DNA of 64,000 bases from Parapedobacter lycopersici (GCF_024643285.1 NZ_JAMSLW010000002.1:372001-436000); one strand, 5' to 3'; positions 1 to 9,653 are shown, counted from the stretch's first letter. A program made the numbers and translations. The notes: generated by a model from the letters alone, not told the origin.

Positions 1-440
1 GCACCCAGGTAAAGAATGGAAGTCAGGTTAACAACGATATACAAAAGCAGCCAAAACACGGCCATAATGGTACTCACCGTTCCGTTATACCGCTGAGCGA
101 GAAACTGCGGCATGGTATAGATCTTGTTTTTGAGGTAAACAGGGATAAAGAACACGGCCACGATGAGCAGGGTCGCCGCCGCCAGCCACTCATAGGCCGC
201 GATGGCCAGCCCCAGCTTAAACCCGTCGCCACTCATGCCGATAAACTGTTCAGCGGAAATGTTGGACGCGATCAGCGATGCGCCGATGGCCCACCAAGTG
301 AGCGACCCTTCAGCCAGAAAGTAATCTTTTGTATTCAGCGCTTTGGCCTTCTTACGGTAGTAAATCCATAAGCCATATCCTGAAACAACAATAAAATAGG
401 TCAAAAAAACCAGGTAATCTGAAAACGCTAACGTATGCAT
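1..440 (-). CDS. Sodium:solute symporter (SGLT-like), N-terminal part, cut by window edge
   Basis: The reverse strand from the ATG at 440 is open to the window edge and gives 146 residues of a sodium/solute symporter (SSS family). The segment 'WAIGASLIASNISAEQFIGM' matches the N-terminal core of sodium/sugar cotransporters of the vSGLT/SGLT type, followed by 'YTMPQFLAQRYN'. Three hydrophobic segments are visible (about residues 7-27, 78-100 and 125-144). It should import a solute, probably a sugar or sugar-like compound, with Na+; the substrate cannot be read from this fragment. The C-terminal three quarters lie outside the window. No clear promoter is seen in the 148 bp upstream. Confidence 0.88.
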   Translation of the reverse strand, partial: MHTLAFSDYLVFLTYFIVVSGYGLWIYYRKKAKALNTKDYFLAEGSLTWWAIGASLIASNISAEQFIGMSGDGFKLGLAIAAYEWLAAATLLIVAVFFIPVYLKNKIYTMPQFLAQRYNGTVSTIMAVFWLLLYIVVNLTSILYLG

Positions 441-588
441 TGGCAGGCCTTTAAATTGGTTATAACGGACTACTAATGTAACTATTAATTACAAGATTCC
501 AATAGGATGTGGTATGATTTTCCGGCAAATACGGGATCTGACACAGCCGGTCAGGACAGGGAACAAGCGTTAAGCAAACACGATGCGG

Positions 589-1212
589 TTACGCAAATTG
601 TTCGATAAAATGCTGGATAACCCAGGGATAAAAAAGTATGGTAAGTACAATGCCAAAAACAGCACCGTAAAAGTGAGCATCGTGATTGATGCCGTCCCGT
701 GCATTCTTTGAAGCCCAGACACAATAGCCCAGGAACAGGATCCCGAATAACCAGGCAGGCATGGGAATAATCAGGAATACCCCAAGCATCATCTTCGGAT
801 CGAACAGGATGAAGCTGAACAGCACCGCGCATATTGCGCCGGAGGCACCCAGGCTGTAGTAGGAAGGGTTATTCCGTTCTTTATACACCGTACCCACGTC
901 GCTCAGCACCAATCCAAGTACATAGATGATCGCAAACTGCAAATGCCCCCAGCTGCTCAGGTTTGCCAATAGGGCCTCCAGTGAAAAACCGAAAAAATAA
1001 AAGGTCAGCATATTGAACAGCAGGTGTCCCCAATCGCGGTGAATCAGTCCGCTGGTCAGCAAGGTATGTAACTGTTTCCCCTTGCTTACCGTGTAGGGAT
1101 GCAGCATAAACCGTTCGTAAAACTGATGATTTGAAAATGTGTAAATGCTGGTGGCGATGGTAAAGGCAAAAATAATGCTGGCCACCGGGGTTCCGATCAG
1201 GTATTGTTCCAT
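589..1212 (-). CDS. Rhomboid family intramembrane serine protease
   Basis: A 207-residue polytopic membrane protein with the rhomboid signature. The nucleophile motif GASGA is at residues 122-126 (catalytic Ser124) and the catalytic histidine is His180 in 'NHDAHFYG'; the conserved HRDWGHLLFN stretch is at 58-67. About six membrane segments can be seen, the basic bacterial rhomboid fold with no extra cytosolic domain. It would cleave membrane proteins within the bilayer; the substrates are unknown. It lies 43 bp downstream of the radical SAM gene on the same strand and could be co-transcribed with it. Confidence 0.93.
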   Translation of the reverse strand: MEQYLIGTPVASIIFAFTIATSIYTFSNHQFYERFMLHPYTVSKGKQLHTLLTSGLIHRDWGHLLFNMLTFYFFGFSLEALLANLSSWGHLQFAIIYVLGLVLSDVGTVYKERNNPSYYSLGASGAICAVLFSFILFDPKMMLGVFLIIPMPAWLFGILFLGYCVWASKNARDGINHDAHFYGAVFGIVLTILFYPWVIQHFIEQFA

Positions 1213-1255
1213 TAAAACTGCTTAAGCTGTCGAAAATAACAAAAAAATCCGGCTA

Positions 1256-2326
1256 TTAAAAAAGTTCCAGCTGTCGCCCAGTACGGGGCGTAAACAGATC
1301 CAGCCGGAGCGGCGGCAAACCCGCATCGGGCATGTAACGGCTCAGGCCAAGCCGGAACAGCTGGTTGATGCTATCGGCTTCCTTGCCTTCACCACGCATC
1401 CGGATACCCCACCGGCTGTCGTTGAGCTTTCCGCCGTGACAGGCCGCGATACCGTGAAGCACCTTTTCTGCGCGTTCAGGATAAGCCTTGTGCACCCAGT
1501 CCACGAACAGTTCGCCAATCGCACCGTTCAGCCGGACAATGGTATAAGAGGCGGCCCGGGCACCGTGAGCAGCCGCTGCCTCAATAACCGCCGGCATTTC
1601 GTTGCTGTTGAGGCCGGGGACGATGGGCGCACACATGAGCATGACCGGTATCCCGGCGTCGCTTAGCTTCCGCATTACAGTAAGCCGTCCCTTGGCAGTG
1701 ACCGTCCGGGGTTCCATTTTCATCCGCAGTTCTTCATCCAGTGAGTTGAGGGTCACGGCCACCTGAACAAGCTGTAGCCGGGCCAATTCGGCCAACAGGT
1801 CGATGTCACGCAACACGAGGCTATTCTTGCTGATGATGGAAACTGGGTGCCTGTAATCCAGCATCACCTCCAGAATGGACCGGGTAATTTTCAGTTTGCG
1901 TTCAACCGGCTGGTAACAGTCGGTATTCCCGGAAAGCATGATCACCGACGGCTTGTATCCCTTGGCGTTGAACTGCTTTTCCAACAGGGCCGCGGCGTTC
2001 CGCTTGACGATGATCTTCCGCTCGAAATCCAGTCCGGCACTATACCCCCAATATTCATGCGCGTTGCGGGCGTAGCAATAAATACACCCGTGTTCACATC
2101 CCTGGTAGGGATTAACGGAATAAGCCATATGCAGGTCCGGACTGTCACTGACGCTGATGATCTTCTTTGGATGTTCCTCGATAAGCTGCGTATCTGAATG
2201 CTCCAGGAATTCCTCGTCCAGTCCCTCCATGTGCTCGGCCACATAGCGATTAGCCGCGAATTTGTTATGGGTGTTAATCTGTGCACCCCGGCCTTTAAAA
2301 TAAGTAGTATTCTGTATGGTGTCCAT
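1256..2326 (-). CDS. PA0069 family radical SAM protein
   Basis: A 356-residue radical SAM enzyme. The [4Fe-4S] cluster motif CxxxCxxC is in 'CEHGCIYCYARN' (about Cys77, Cys81, Cys84), preceded by 'YSVNPYQG', which is typical of the PA0069/spore-photoproduct-lyase-like group. The reaction of this family is not established. ATG 2326 is preferred over a GTG one codon upstream. A TATATTTG promoter box ends only five bases before it, so the message would have almost no leader. The C-terminus 'LDLFTPRTGRQLELF' is usual for the family. Confidence 0.9.
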   Translation of the reverse strand: MDTIQNTTYFKGRGAQINTHNKFAANRYVAEHMEGLDEEFLEHSDTQLIEEHPKKIISVSDSPDLHMAYSVNPYQGCEHGCIYCYARNAHEYWGYSAGLDFERKIIVKRNAAALLEKQFNAKGYKPSVIMLSGNTDCYQPVERKLKITRSILEVMLDYRHPVSIISKNSLVLRDIDLLAELARLQLVQVAVTLNSLDEELRMKMEPRTVTAKGRLTVMRKLSDAGIPVMLMCAPIVPGLNSNEMPAVIEAAAAHGARAASYTIVRLNGAIGELFVDWVHKAYPERAEKVLHGIAACHGGKLNDSRWGIRMRGEGKEADSINQLFRLGLSRYMPDAGLPPLRLDLFTPRTGRQLELF

Positions 2327-2330
2327 CACA

Positions 2331-2338
2331 CAAATATA
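2331..2338 (-). promoter_or_regulatory. -7 box TATATTTG of the radical SAM gene
   Basis: TATATTTG fits the Bacteroidota -7 consensus TAnnTTTG exactly. The sequence 19 bases upstream reads CTG instead of TTG. The box is followed by TGTG and then the ATG, so the predicted transcript starts at or next to the start codon. Confidence 0.5.
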
Positions 2339-2379
2339 CTAATATTTTTAGTATTACAGCATAATGTATCCGCAGCGGA

Positions 2380-3027
2380 TTATCCTTCCAATAGAAACAG
2401 GTAGAGGTTTTTTGGGCCGTGTGCCCCCATAACGAGCGTTTTTTCGATATCCGCTGTTCGGCTGGGACCGGTAATCAAGTTGATCATGGAGGGAAGTCGG
2501 TCGCCGTATCGTTGCGTTACAAGTGCCAGGCCATCTTTGATGTCCCATACCAGCTGCGAAGTAAACGCAATGACGATATGTATGTGGGGATAGATGCCCA
2601 ATCGCCGTCCGGCGGCATTTCCGTTACTCACCAGTATACTGCCCGAACGGGCAACGAGTGCTTCGCAGGCCGTGATGCCGGCCTCCGCATCGGCGAAATC
2701 CTGGTCGGTAACATAAACAGGGAAATCATAACGGGCAAGCAGTTCCTGGATATGCGGTTCCCAGGCGTACATCTTGCGCAGCTTTTCCTTTTCGGCCAGC
2801 AGCACCAGATTCTCAATCAGCTGCAGCTCGTCTTCACAGTACACAAACTGCCCGGCAACCGCTGTAAACTGCCGCGCAAACCGGATATCGATAGACTCTT
2901 CATCTTCCGGATACAGGGGTGTTTCCTCAAAGCTGGGGTACGGATGCTCCCGCTTCTGAAGCAACGCCTGCCGGACCTTCTTCAGCATCAGCTCCTTCGA
3001 TGTGGTATGCTTGGTATTTTTCTGCAA
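2380..3027 (-). CDS. LUD domain protein (LutC/YkgG-like)
   Basis: A 215-residue LUD-domain protein. The C-terminal half holds the family core ('GITACEALVARSGSILVS' at about 107-124, 'DRLPSMINLITGPSRTADIE' near 176-195, ending '...VMGAHGPKNLYLFLLEG'). LutC is one of three subunits of L-lactate utilisation, but no lutA or lutB is present here. Lone LUD proteins next to ftsH are common in Bacteroidota and their role is not known. It starts 33 bp after the ftsH stop, so it is probably in the rsfS-ftsH operon. Confidence 0.85.
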   Translation of the reverse strand: MQKNTKHTTSKELMLKKVRQALLQKREHPYPSFEETPLYPEDEESIDIRFARQFTAVAGQFVYCEDELQLIENLVLLAEKEKLRKMYAWEPHIQELLARYDFPVYVTDQDFADAEAGITACEALVARSGSILVSNGNAAGRRLGIYPHIHIVIAFTSQLVWDIKDGLALVTQRYGDRLPSMINLITGPSRTADIEKTLVMGAHGPKNLYLFLLEG

Positions 3028-3060
3028 AGCGGTGCTGTTTAAACAACCGTACCGGCAAGA

Positions 3061-5178
3061 CTACTCCACCTTACGGTTGATTTCTTCGTCTTCAGGACTG
3101 GTATCGGGCTGCCCGTTTTCGAACGTATCCGAATGATCTTCCACGCCTTCATGGATCATACCCTCGGCAGCCTTGCTCTGGTCAGCTTCGTCGTGGTTTC
3201 CATTCACAAACTCATCATACGTCGTACGGTGGTCAAATGGGCGCTTGCCTAGGATTTCCTCCAGATCGGACTGGAAAAGAATTTCCTTTTCCAACAGTTT
3301 CTCCGCGAGGGTGATGAGGCCGGCTTGGTTTTCGAGCAACAGTTTTTTGGTCTTTTCGTAAATGTCCGATATAAGTTGCCGCACTTCGTCGTCGATCAGC
3401 TGCGCTGTCTTCTCCGAATACGGTTTGTGGAACTGCGTTTCCTGGTTATCGTTGAACGATACGTTCCCTACCCGATGATTCATGCCGTATACGGCAACCA
3501 TCGCGTAAGCCAGCTTGGTAATCCGTTCCAGGTCGTTCTGCGCTCCGGTGGATATTTTGCCAAATGTAATGTCTTCAGCAACCCGTCCGCCCATGGTCAT
3601 GCACATTCCATCCACCAGCTGTTCAGTAGTATACAGGAACTGCTCTTTAGGCAGGTATTGTGCATAGCCCAGCGCAGCAACACCACGGGGAACAATGGAT
3701 ACCTTCACCAATGGATCCGCATGTTCAAGGAACCATCCGGCAATCGCATGTCCCGCTTCGTGATAGGCAACGATGCGTTTTTCTTCAGGTGAAATAATCT
3801 TATTTTTCTTCTCCAGTCCACCGATTACCCGGTCAATGGCATCCTGGAAGTCCTGCATATCAATTGCCGGCTTATTCCGCCGTGCCGCAATCAGCGCCGC
3901 CTCGTTACAGACGTTGGCAATTTCAGCACCTGCAAAACCCGGTGTCTGGGCTGACAGTTTCTTGGCATCCACCTCCGCGGCCAATTTCAGCGGCTTAAGG
4001 TGTACCTTAAAGATCTGCTCCCGACCAACAAGATCCGGCTTATCGATGGATATCTGCCGATCGAAACGTCCAGGGCGCAGCAGGGCGGAATCCAGTACAT
4101 CCGGCCGGTTGGTGGCCGCCATAATGATGATTCCGGAATCCGTACCAAAACCGTCCATTTCCACCAGCAACTGGTTCAGTGTATTTTCCCGTTCATCGTT
4201 TCCGCCCATGACACTGTTTTTTCCACGTGCCCGGCCAATTGCATCGATCTCGTCAATAAAAATGATACAGGGTGCCTTGTCCTTTGCCTGACGGAAAAGG
4301 TCGCGCACCCGGGATGCGCCAACGCCGACAAACATCTCCACGAAATCCGAACCCGACAGCGAGAAAAATGGCACCTGTGCTTCGCCGGCCACAGCCTTTG
4401 CCAGTAACGTTTTCCCGGTACCCGGTGAGCCGACCAGCAGCACGCCTTTGGGTATCTTTCCTCCGAGATTGGTGTATTTTTTCGGATTTTTAAGAAAGTC
4501 CACCACTTCCATGACTTCCTGCTTGGCTTCTTCCAGCCCGGCAACGTCGTTGAAGGTAATGGCCACCTGCGATTCCTTGTCAAACAAGGTGGCTTTTGAT
4601 TTTCCTATATTGAAAATCTGGCCACCGGGACCGCCACCGCCGCCGCCCATACGCCGCATAATAAAAACCCAGAACACAATAATCAGCAATAGGGGAAGCA
4701 TGATGGAAAAAATCCATCCGGTCCATGCATTTGTCCGGTCCTCCAGTTTAAGGGATACCCGGTCGCTTGGATCCAGGCTCTCCTGTGCGGTACTGAGCTT
4801 CCGCTCCAATGCATCATAGGAACCATCGGTAAAATAGTAATTCGGTCCCGAGCTGGGTGCAAGGAGCAAGGAGTTGGGATTAGGCCGTACATCTTCGTAT
4901 TTGGCATCGGCAAGCCGATCCTTTTTGATGTACACCTCAACAAATACCAGGTCGTTCTGCTTATAAGCCACCAGCCGGTCTACATCGCCCGACTGCAGCA
5001 TATTCTTCTCAAATTCCTGATAAGTAATTTGCTTGGCCTGTTCGTCACTAAATATATATTGAAGGGCAAAAAAGCCCAAAATCATTGCAATCCACAGCCA
5101 CATGATATTAAATTTCGGTGGCTTTGGCGTAACCTTCTTCGTGGGTACTCGCTTCATTCTATCAGCTCCGTTCGACAT
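3061..5178 (-). CDS. ftsH: ATP-dependent zinc metalloprotease FtsH
   Basis: A 705-residue membrane-anchored AAA+ protease that degrades misfolded and regulatory membrane and cytosolic proteins. Two membrane segments (about 25-43 and 153-174) flank a periplasmic domain. Walker A GSPGTGKT is at 250-257, Walker B IIFIDE at about 305-310 and the second region of homology (RPGRFD) at 368-373. The zinc motif HEAGH is at 473-477, with Asp549 in 'GAQNDLER' as the likely third ligand. A Gly-rich linker follows the second membrane segment. The acidic C-terminal tail past residue 640 is longer than in E. coli. It starts 30 bp after rsfS. Confidence 0.98.
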   Translation of the reverse strand: MSNGADRMKRVPTKKVTPKPPKFNIMWLWIAMILGFFALQYIFSDEQAKQITYQEFEKNMLQSGDVDRLVAYKQNDLVFVEVYIKKDRLADAKYEDVRPNPNSLLLAPSSGPNYYFTDGSYDALERKLSTAQESLDPSDRVSLKLEDRTNAWTGWIFSIMLPLLLIIVFWVFIMRRMGGGGGGPGGQIFNIGKSKATLFDKESQVAITFNDVAGLEEAKQEVMEVVDFLKNPKKYTNLGGKIPKGVLLVGSPGTGKTLLAKAVAGEAQVPFFSLSGSDFVEMFVGVGASRVRDLFRQAKDKAPCIIFIDEIDAIGRARGKNSVMGGNDERENTLNQLLVEMDGFGTDSGIIIMAATNRPDVLDSALLRPGRFDRQISIDKPDLVGREQIFKVHLKPLKLAAEVDAKKLSAQTPGFAGAEIANVCNEAALIAARRNKPAIDMQDFQDAIDRVIGGLEKKNKIISPEEKRIVAYHEAGHAIAGWFLEHADPLVKVSIVPRGVAALGYAQYLPKEQFLYTTEQLVDGMCMTMGGRVAEDITFGKISTGAQNDLERITKLAYAMVAVYGMNHRVGNVSFNDNQETQFHKPYSEKTAQLIDDEVRQLISDIYEKTKKLLLENQAGLITLAEKLLEKEILFQSDLEEILGKRPFDHRTTYDEFVNGNHDEADQSKAAEGMIHEGVEDHSDTFENGQPDTSPEDEEINRKVE

Positions 5179-5208
5179 TTCTTTCCTTATCGTTTTCGTT
5201 TACTTAGC

Positions 5209-5583
5209 TTATGCACTTTGATAATACTCCGTTTCAGCATCGCCCCATAGGTCTTCGATGCCGAAGTGTTTGCGTTTTTCAGTTTTGAATATATGGACCA
5301 CCACGTCTACAAAATCCAGCAGAATCCACTCTCCATGTTCCAACCCTTCTTTTCGCCAGGGTTCCTGTTTTAATACTTTATATACTTCCTCTTCGACGCT
5401 CCTCGCCAAAGCATGCACCTGAACAGCAGAATCTGCGTGGCAGATAACGAAATAATCAGCAAGAGAACTATGGATATTCCTCAAATCAAGCCGCGCAATT
5501 TCATTTCCCTTCTTTTCCTGCATTCCGTGTATAACAACCTCGGATAAATGGGTAGACAGGCCTGATTTTTTATTTTTTACCAT
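5209..5583 (-). CDS. rsfS: Ribosome silencing factor RsfS
   Basis: A 124-residue RsfS/Iojap protein. It binds ribosomal protein uL14 and blocks subunit joining when nutrients are limiting. Visible family features are 'ADYFVICHADSAVQVHALA' (about 42-60) and 'GEWILLDFVDVVVHIF' (about 86-101). It is the first gene of the rsfS-ftsH-LUD block on the minus strand and is divergent from birA, with only 48 bp between the two starts. Confidence 0.95.
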   Translation of the reverse strand: MVKNKKSGLSTHLSEVVIHGMQEKKGNEIARLDLRNIHSSLADYFVICHADSAVQVHALARSVEEEVYKVLKQEPWRKEGLEHGEWILLDFVDVVVHIFKTEKRKHFGIEDLWGDAETEYYQSA

Positions 5584-5605
5584 TAAAAATTGTTATAGTT
5601 TTGAG

Positions 5606-5637
5606 CAAAATTACCCACTATATTAACCGTATTGCAA
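5606..5637 (-). promoter_or_regulatory. Promoter of rsfS-ftsH (TTG-N21-TAATTTTG)
   Basis: On the minus strand TTG (5635-5637) and TAATTTTG (5606-5613) are separated by 21 bases, giving a 22-base leader before the rsfS ATG. On the plus strand the same gap holds TAGTTTTG (5596-5603), a candidate -7 box for birA. The divergent promoters therefore overlap. Confidence 0.55.
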
Positions 5638-6402
5638 AGTAACACAATTTTGGGATTATTTGTTGGACAAAATGTTATTACCTTACCCTCCGTGGATTCG
5701 ACAAACGAATACCTCAAGGCTGAACTGTCAAAATCCACGCCAGTTGTCGAAGGGACTGTAATAATGGCAGTCGAGCAGGTTGCGGGCCGCGGGCAGAAAG
5801 GGGCTACCTGGCATAGCGAGGCGGGGAAAAACCTGACTTTTAGTGTGCTGTTCAATCCGGTGTTCCTGCATCCCAGCAACCAGTTCCGTTTAACGGTAGC
5901 CATTAGCCTGGCACTCGCCCATTGGCTGGAATCTGTATTGCAATACCCTGTTAGCATAAAATGGCCGAACGACAGTTATGTCGACGGACGAAAAATTGCC
6001 GGCATTTTAGTGGAAAATATGCTCAAAGGCCAGACATGGAAGTCGGCTATCGTCGGTATCGGCATCAACGTTAACCAAACGGATTTTCCCGTCGGGGCTG
6101 CCCGTCGCCCCTGTTCCATCAAACAATTTTTACATAGGGATAGCAATATCCCTGAATTATTGTCCGATCTTTGCAACTACCTGGAACAGGAGTACCTGGC
6201 ACTAAAAAACGGGGGGCATGAGGCCCAGCTGGCGCAATACAAGCAACGGCTGTACCGGTTGGGGGAGCCCCATCCCTTTCTGATTGACGGCGTACAGGTA
6301 ACGGGTATGTTGTGCGGCGTAACCGAGACAGGCAAGCTCATGATCGATTTTAACGGCCATGTAGCGGCCTTTGACATTAAAGAGGTGGAATTCGTATTTT
6401 AA
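5632..6402 (+). CDS. birA: Biotin--[acetyl-CoA carboxylase] ligase (BirA, no HTH domain)
   Basis: A 256-residue biotin protein ligase. It activates biotin with ATP and transfers it to a lysine of the biotin carboxyl carrier protein. The biotinyl-AMP loop GRGQKG is at 52-57, KWPND at 110-114 and GRKIAGILVE at about 119-128. There is no N-terminal DNA-binding domain, so it is a monofunctional ligase and not a repressor. The start is TTG at 5632: no ATG is in frame upstream, and homology begins within a few residues of this codon. Confidence 0.95.
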   Translation: MQSNTILGLFVGQNVITLPSVDSTNEYLKAELSKSTPVVEGTVIMAVEQVAGRGQKGATWHSEAGKNLTFSVLFNPVFLHPSNQFRLTVAISLALAHWLESVLQYPVSIKWPNDSYVDGRKIAGILVENMLKGQTWKSAIVGIGINVNQTDFPVGAARRPCSIKQFLHRDSNIPELLSDLCNYLEQEYLALKNGGHEAQLAQYKQRLYRLGEPHPFLIDGVQVTGMLCGVTETGKLMIDFNGHVAAFDIKEVEFVF

Positions 6403-6413
6403 TCTTTAATTCG

Positions 6414-6421
6414 TAATTTTG
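6414..6421 (+). promoter_or_regulatory. -7 box TAATTTTG before the dsbD gene pair
   Basis: TAATTTTG lies about 105 bases before the ATG at 6526 and TTC stands near the -33 position. A leader of about 100 bases follows; I see no strong structure in it. Confidence 0.35.
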
Positions 6422-6525
6422 CAGCTCCAGTATCGGTTGCCCGGCAATATCAGCCTTGATGCACAGCGCTGCATCCCAAACGTTATGTTCCATTAGTTTG
6501 CAAACGATTAATATTGTCCCATATC

Positions 6526-6975
6526 ATGAAAAAATTCCTTTTTGCTTCCGTTATTCTATTATTTGCAGTAAGCGGTGCCACGGCTCAGCTACTGAAACCC
6601 GTTAAATGGCAGTTCGGTGCAAAAAAAATAAGCGATACTGAAGCAGTTGTCTTTATGAAGGCCACGATGAATAAGGGCTGGTACATTTATTCACAGCACC
6701 TGGGAGATGGTGGCCCTATACCGACATCCTTTGCGTTCACGCCGTCCGGTGCTTATTCACTGATCGGCCAGCCCGCTGAACCTAAGCCTAAGACCAAGCA
6801 CGAACAGGTGTTTGATATGGATGTGGCTTATTTTGAAAATGAAGTTGTTTTCCAGCAAAAAGTAAAATTGACGAAAGGGGCCACCGCTGTAAAAGGAACC
6901 GTGGAGTTTATGGCCTGCAATGCCACGCAGTGTCTGCCGCCGGATGAAGTTGAATTTACAATCGCAGTAAAATAA
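6526..6975 (+). CDS. DsbD N-terminal-domain protein (periplasmic, separate gene)
   Basis: A 149-residue secreted protein. The signal peptide 'MKKFLFASVILLFAVSGATA' precedes an immunoglobulin-like domain related to the N-terminal (alpha) domain of DsbD, with the conserved end 'FMACNATQCLPPDEVEF' carrying the CxxxxxC cysteine pair used in thiol exchange. An upstream in-frame TTG at 6514 is rejected because the ATG at 6526 gives a proper signal peptide. The membrane and thioredoxin parts of DsbD are encoded by the next gene, 12 bp downstream. Confidence 0.85.
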   Translation: MKKFLFASVILLFAVSGATAQLLKPVKWQFGAKKISDTEAVVFMKATMNKGWYIYSQHLGDGGPIPTSFAFTPSGAYSLIGQPAEPKPKTKHEQVFDMDVAYFENEVVFQQKVKLTKGATAVKGTVEFMACNATQCLPPDEVEFTIAVK

Positions 6976-6987
6976 CAGGCTCCCGGC

Positions 6988-8655
6988 ATGAAACGCTTAT
7001 TCAACCTCCTTATACTGTTAAGCATTGCCATGTCCGTACTGGCCGCGCCGGCAGCATTCGGACAGGCCGACACATTACTCAGTTTCGATGATGTCGAGTT
7101 TACGGACGGACAGGATACTGCACCCGCACCGGACACGGCGGTAGCACCGGCAACTGGCATATCGCCTGCGGTAACATCGCCGGCAGTACCGGCAGATGGC
7201 GCACCCGATACGCTCTGGGGCATTTTCATCGCAGGGATTATCGGCGGTTTTGCGGCCTTTCTGATGCCCTGTATCTATCCGATGGTACCGCTCACGGTGT
7301 CCTTTTTTACCAAACGGAGCGGTTCAAGGTCCAGGGGCATCATCAACGCCCTGTTATATGGGGTCTTTATCATTGTCATTTATGTCGCGCTCGGCATGCT
7401 GGTGACACTGTTTTTCGGCGCATCCGCGCTCAACGAGGCGGCCAGCAGCGCCTGGTTCAACCTGATATTCTTTGTCATTATTGTCATTTTCGCGGTTTCT
7501 TTCCTGGGTGCATTTGAGATCACCCTGCCTTCGCGCTTTGTCAACAAAATGGACGAGAAATCCAATCGGGGCGGCTTATTGGGTTTATTCTTCATGGCAT
7601 TCACGCTGGCCCTGGTATCCTTTTCCTGCACCGGCCCTATCATCGGTTATTTATTGGTTGAGGCCGTATCCAAGGGCGCGCTGATGGGCCCGGCGATCGG
7701 CATGCTTGGCTTCTCGATCGCATTAGCCATCCCCTTTATGCTATTTGCCTTTTTCCCTTCGTGGCTCAAGGAAATGCCTAAATCAGGCGGATGGCTCAAT
7801 ACCGTGAAAGTGTCACTGGGCTTCCTGGAATTGGCATTGGCTTTTAAATTCCTGTCCAATGTCGACCTCGCCTATCATTGGGGGATACTGGACCGCGAAG
7901 TATTCCTGGCCATATGGATCGTGATCTTCGGCTTATTTGGGCTTTACTTGCTGGGTAAATTGCGGTTTTCGCATGACAGCGATATGCCCTTTCTATCCGT
8001 TCCGCGTCTTTTTATTGCCATCGCCGTGCTTTCATTTACTGTTTACATGATCCCGGGAATGTGGGGAGCACCGCTCAAGGCGTTAAGTGCCTGGCTGCCG
8101 CCGTCGCCTACGCAGGATTTCAATCTCCATCAGGCGATGTATACCACCGGCGGAACCCAGGCGGGCAGTGGCGTTGCCAAAAAATACGCTAACCTGTTCC
8201 ACGCACCCCACGGTATCGATGCCTTTTACGACTACGACCAGGCATTGGCCCATTCACAACAGGTGAATAAGCCCCTACTGCTCGACTTTACCGGTTGGAG
8301 CTGCGTGAATTGCCGGAAAATGGAAGAGTCGGTGTGGCCCGATCCCCGGGTACTGAAACGCCTGAAGGAAGATTTCATATTGGTATCATTATACGTCGAT
8401 GACCGCACGGAGCTGGCCCCCGAAGAGCAGTATACCTCCGAGTTCAGCGGAAAAAAAATCCGGCGGGTCGGCCAGAAATGGTCGGACTTTCAGGCTGCAC
8501 GTTTCGGCGCCAACGCACAGCCTTACTATGTGATCGTGGATGGGGAAGGGAATCAATTGGTTCCTGCCCAGGCCTATAATGAAGACATCGAAAATTACAT
8601 TAATTTTCTGGATAGTGGCCTGGCAGCCTTCCATGGCACCGCCGGGGCAAATTAA
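6988..8655 (+). CDS. dsbD: Thiol:disulfide interchange protein DsbD, membrane plus thioredoxin domains
   Basis: A 555-residue protein that carries electrons from cytoplasmic thioredoxin across the inner membrane to periplasmic substrates. A signal peptide (1-25) is followed by a low-complexity Ala/Pro/Thr linker (about 40-70). Eight membrane segments follow, with the two redox cysteines in MPCIYP (Cys95) and SCTGP (Cys214). The C-terminal thioredoxin domain has the active site WSCVNC (Cys439, Cys442). The alpha domain normally found at the N-terminus is instead the preceding gene, so DsbD is split here. Confidence 0.92.
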   Translation: MKRLFNLLILLSIAMSVLAAPAAFGQADTLLSFDDVEFTDGQDTAPAPDTAVAPATGISPAVTSPAVPADGAPDTLWGIFIAGIIGGFAAFLMPCIYPMVPLTVSFFTKRSGSRSRGIINALLYGVFIIVIYVALGMLVTLFFGASALNEAASSAWFNLIFFVIIVIFAVSFLGAFEITLPSRFVNKMDEKSNRGGLLGLFFMAFTLALVSFSCTGPIIGYLLVEAVSKGALMGPAIGMLGFSIALAIPFMLFAFFPSWLKEMPKSGGWLNTVKVSLGFLELALAFKFLSNVDLAYHWGILDREVFLAIWIVIFGLFGLYLLGKLRFSHDSDMPFLSVPRLFIAIAVLSFTVYMIPGMWGAPLKALSAWLPPSPTQDFNLHQAMYTTGGTQAGSGVAKKYANLFHAPHGIDAFYDYDQALAHSQQVNKPLLLDFTGWSCVNCRKMEESVWPDPRVLKRLKEDFILVSLYVDDRTELAPEEQYTSEFSGKKIRRVGQKWSDFQAARFGANAQPYYVIVDGEGNQLVPAQAYNEDIENYINFLDSGLAAFHGTAGAN

Positions 8656-8675
8656 ACGCTATAACAACGATTGGC

Positions 8676-9653
8676 ATGAGCAACATCAAGAACATCGCAG
8701 TATTTACCTCCGGCGGGGATGCCCCCGGCATGAATGCCGCCATACGGGCCGTGGTGCGGGCGGGACTGTATTACAACCTGAACATGTTCGGCATCGGCCG
8801 CGGGTACGATGGCATGGTGCATAACGATATCTTTCCGATGGACGCCAAATCGGTGGCCAACATCATCCAACGCGGGGGAACCATCTTAAAAACGGCCAGG
8901 AGTGAGGAATTCCGGACGACAGCAGGCCGGAAACAGGCGTATGATAACCTCCGCGCCCGTGGCATTGACGCCCTTGTGGCTATCGGGGGCGACGGCACAT
9001 TTACCGGTGCCGCTAAATTCATTGAAGAGTTTGACATCCCGGTCATCGGTTTGCCTGGCACCATTGACAACGATCTTGCAGGCACTGATTTTACCATCGG
9101 GTACGATACGGCAATCAACACCGTCATCGAAGCGGTCGATAAGATCCGGGACACCGCCGAATCGCACGACCGGGTATTTGTTGTGGAAGTGATGGGCCGC
9201 GATTCCGGCTTAATTGCGCTGCGGTCGGGTATCAGCGTTGGTGCGGAGTGCGTGCTTATTCCGGAAATCAAGGTGGATTATGAGGCCATGATGGCCCGAC
9301 TCGACCGGACCCGTAAAAATAAGGCTTCACGTATTATTATCGTAGCTGAAGGCGATGACGCCGGCGGTGGTTTTGCCGTGGCCGAACGGGTTAAGGCCCG
9401 TTTCCCCCACTACGATCTCCGTGTATCCATACTGGGCCATATCCAGCGCGGTGGCAGCCCTACCTGTATGGACCGTGTACTGGCCAGCCGTCTCGGCGTG
9501 GCTGCCGTAGAGGGTTTGTTAAACGGCCGTAAAGGAGAAATGGCCGGGCTGATTCACGGACAGGTCGAATTTACCCCGTTCAGCAAGGCCATTAAGCACA
9601 TCAGTAACATCAACGAAAACCTGATCCGGATTGTGGATATCCTGTCGATTTAA
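8676..9653 (+). CDS. pfkA: ATP-dependent 6-phosphofructokinase
   Basis: A 325-residue glycolytic enzyme converting fructose 6-phosphate to fructose 1,6-bisphosphate. The nucleotide motif 'GGDAPGMNAAIR' is near residue 13, 'GGDGTFTGA' near 105, the catalytic 'PGTIDNDL' near 128 and 'MGRDSG' near 174. The glycine in GGDGT points to ATP use and not pyrophosphate. The gene starts 20 bp after dsbD and its stop is 15 bp from the convergent stop of the TlpA-like gene. Confidence 0.97.
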   Translation: MSNIKNIAVFTSGGDAPGMNAAIRAVVRAGLYYNLNMFGIGRGYDGMVHNDIFPMDAKSVANIIQRGGTILKTARSEEFRTTAGRKQAYDNLRARGIDALVAIGGDGTFTGAAKFIEEFDIPVIGLPGTIDNDLAGTDFTIGYDTAINTVIEAVDKIRDTAESHDRVFVVEVMGRDSGLIALRSGISVGAECVLIPEIKVDYEAMMARLDRTRKNKASRIIIVAEGDDAGGGFAVAERVKARFPHYDLRVSILGHIQRGGSPTCMDRVLASRLGVAAVEGLLNGRKGEMAGLIHGQVEFTPFSKAIKHISNINENLIRIVDILSI

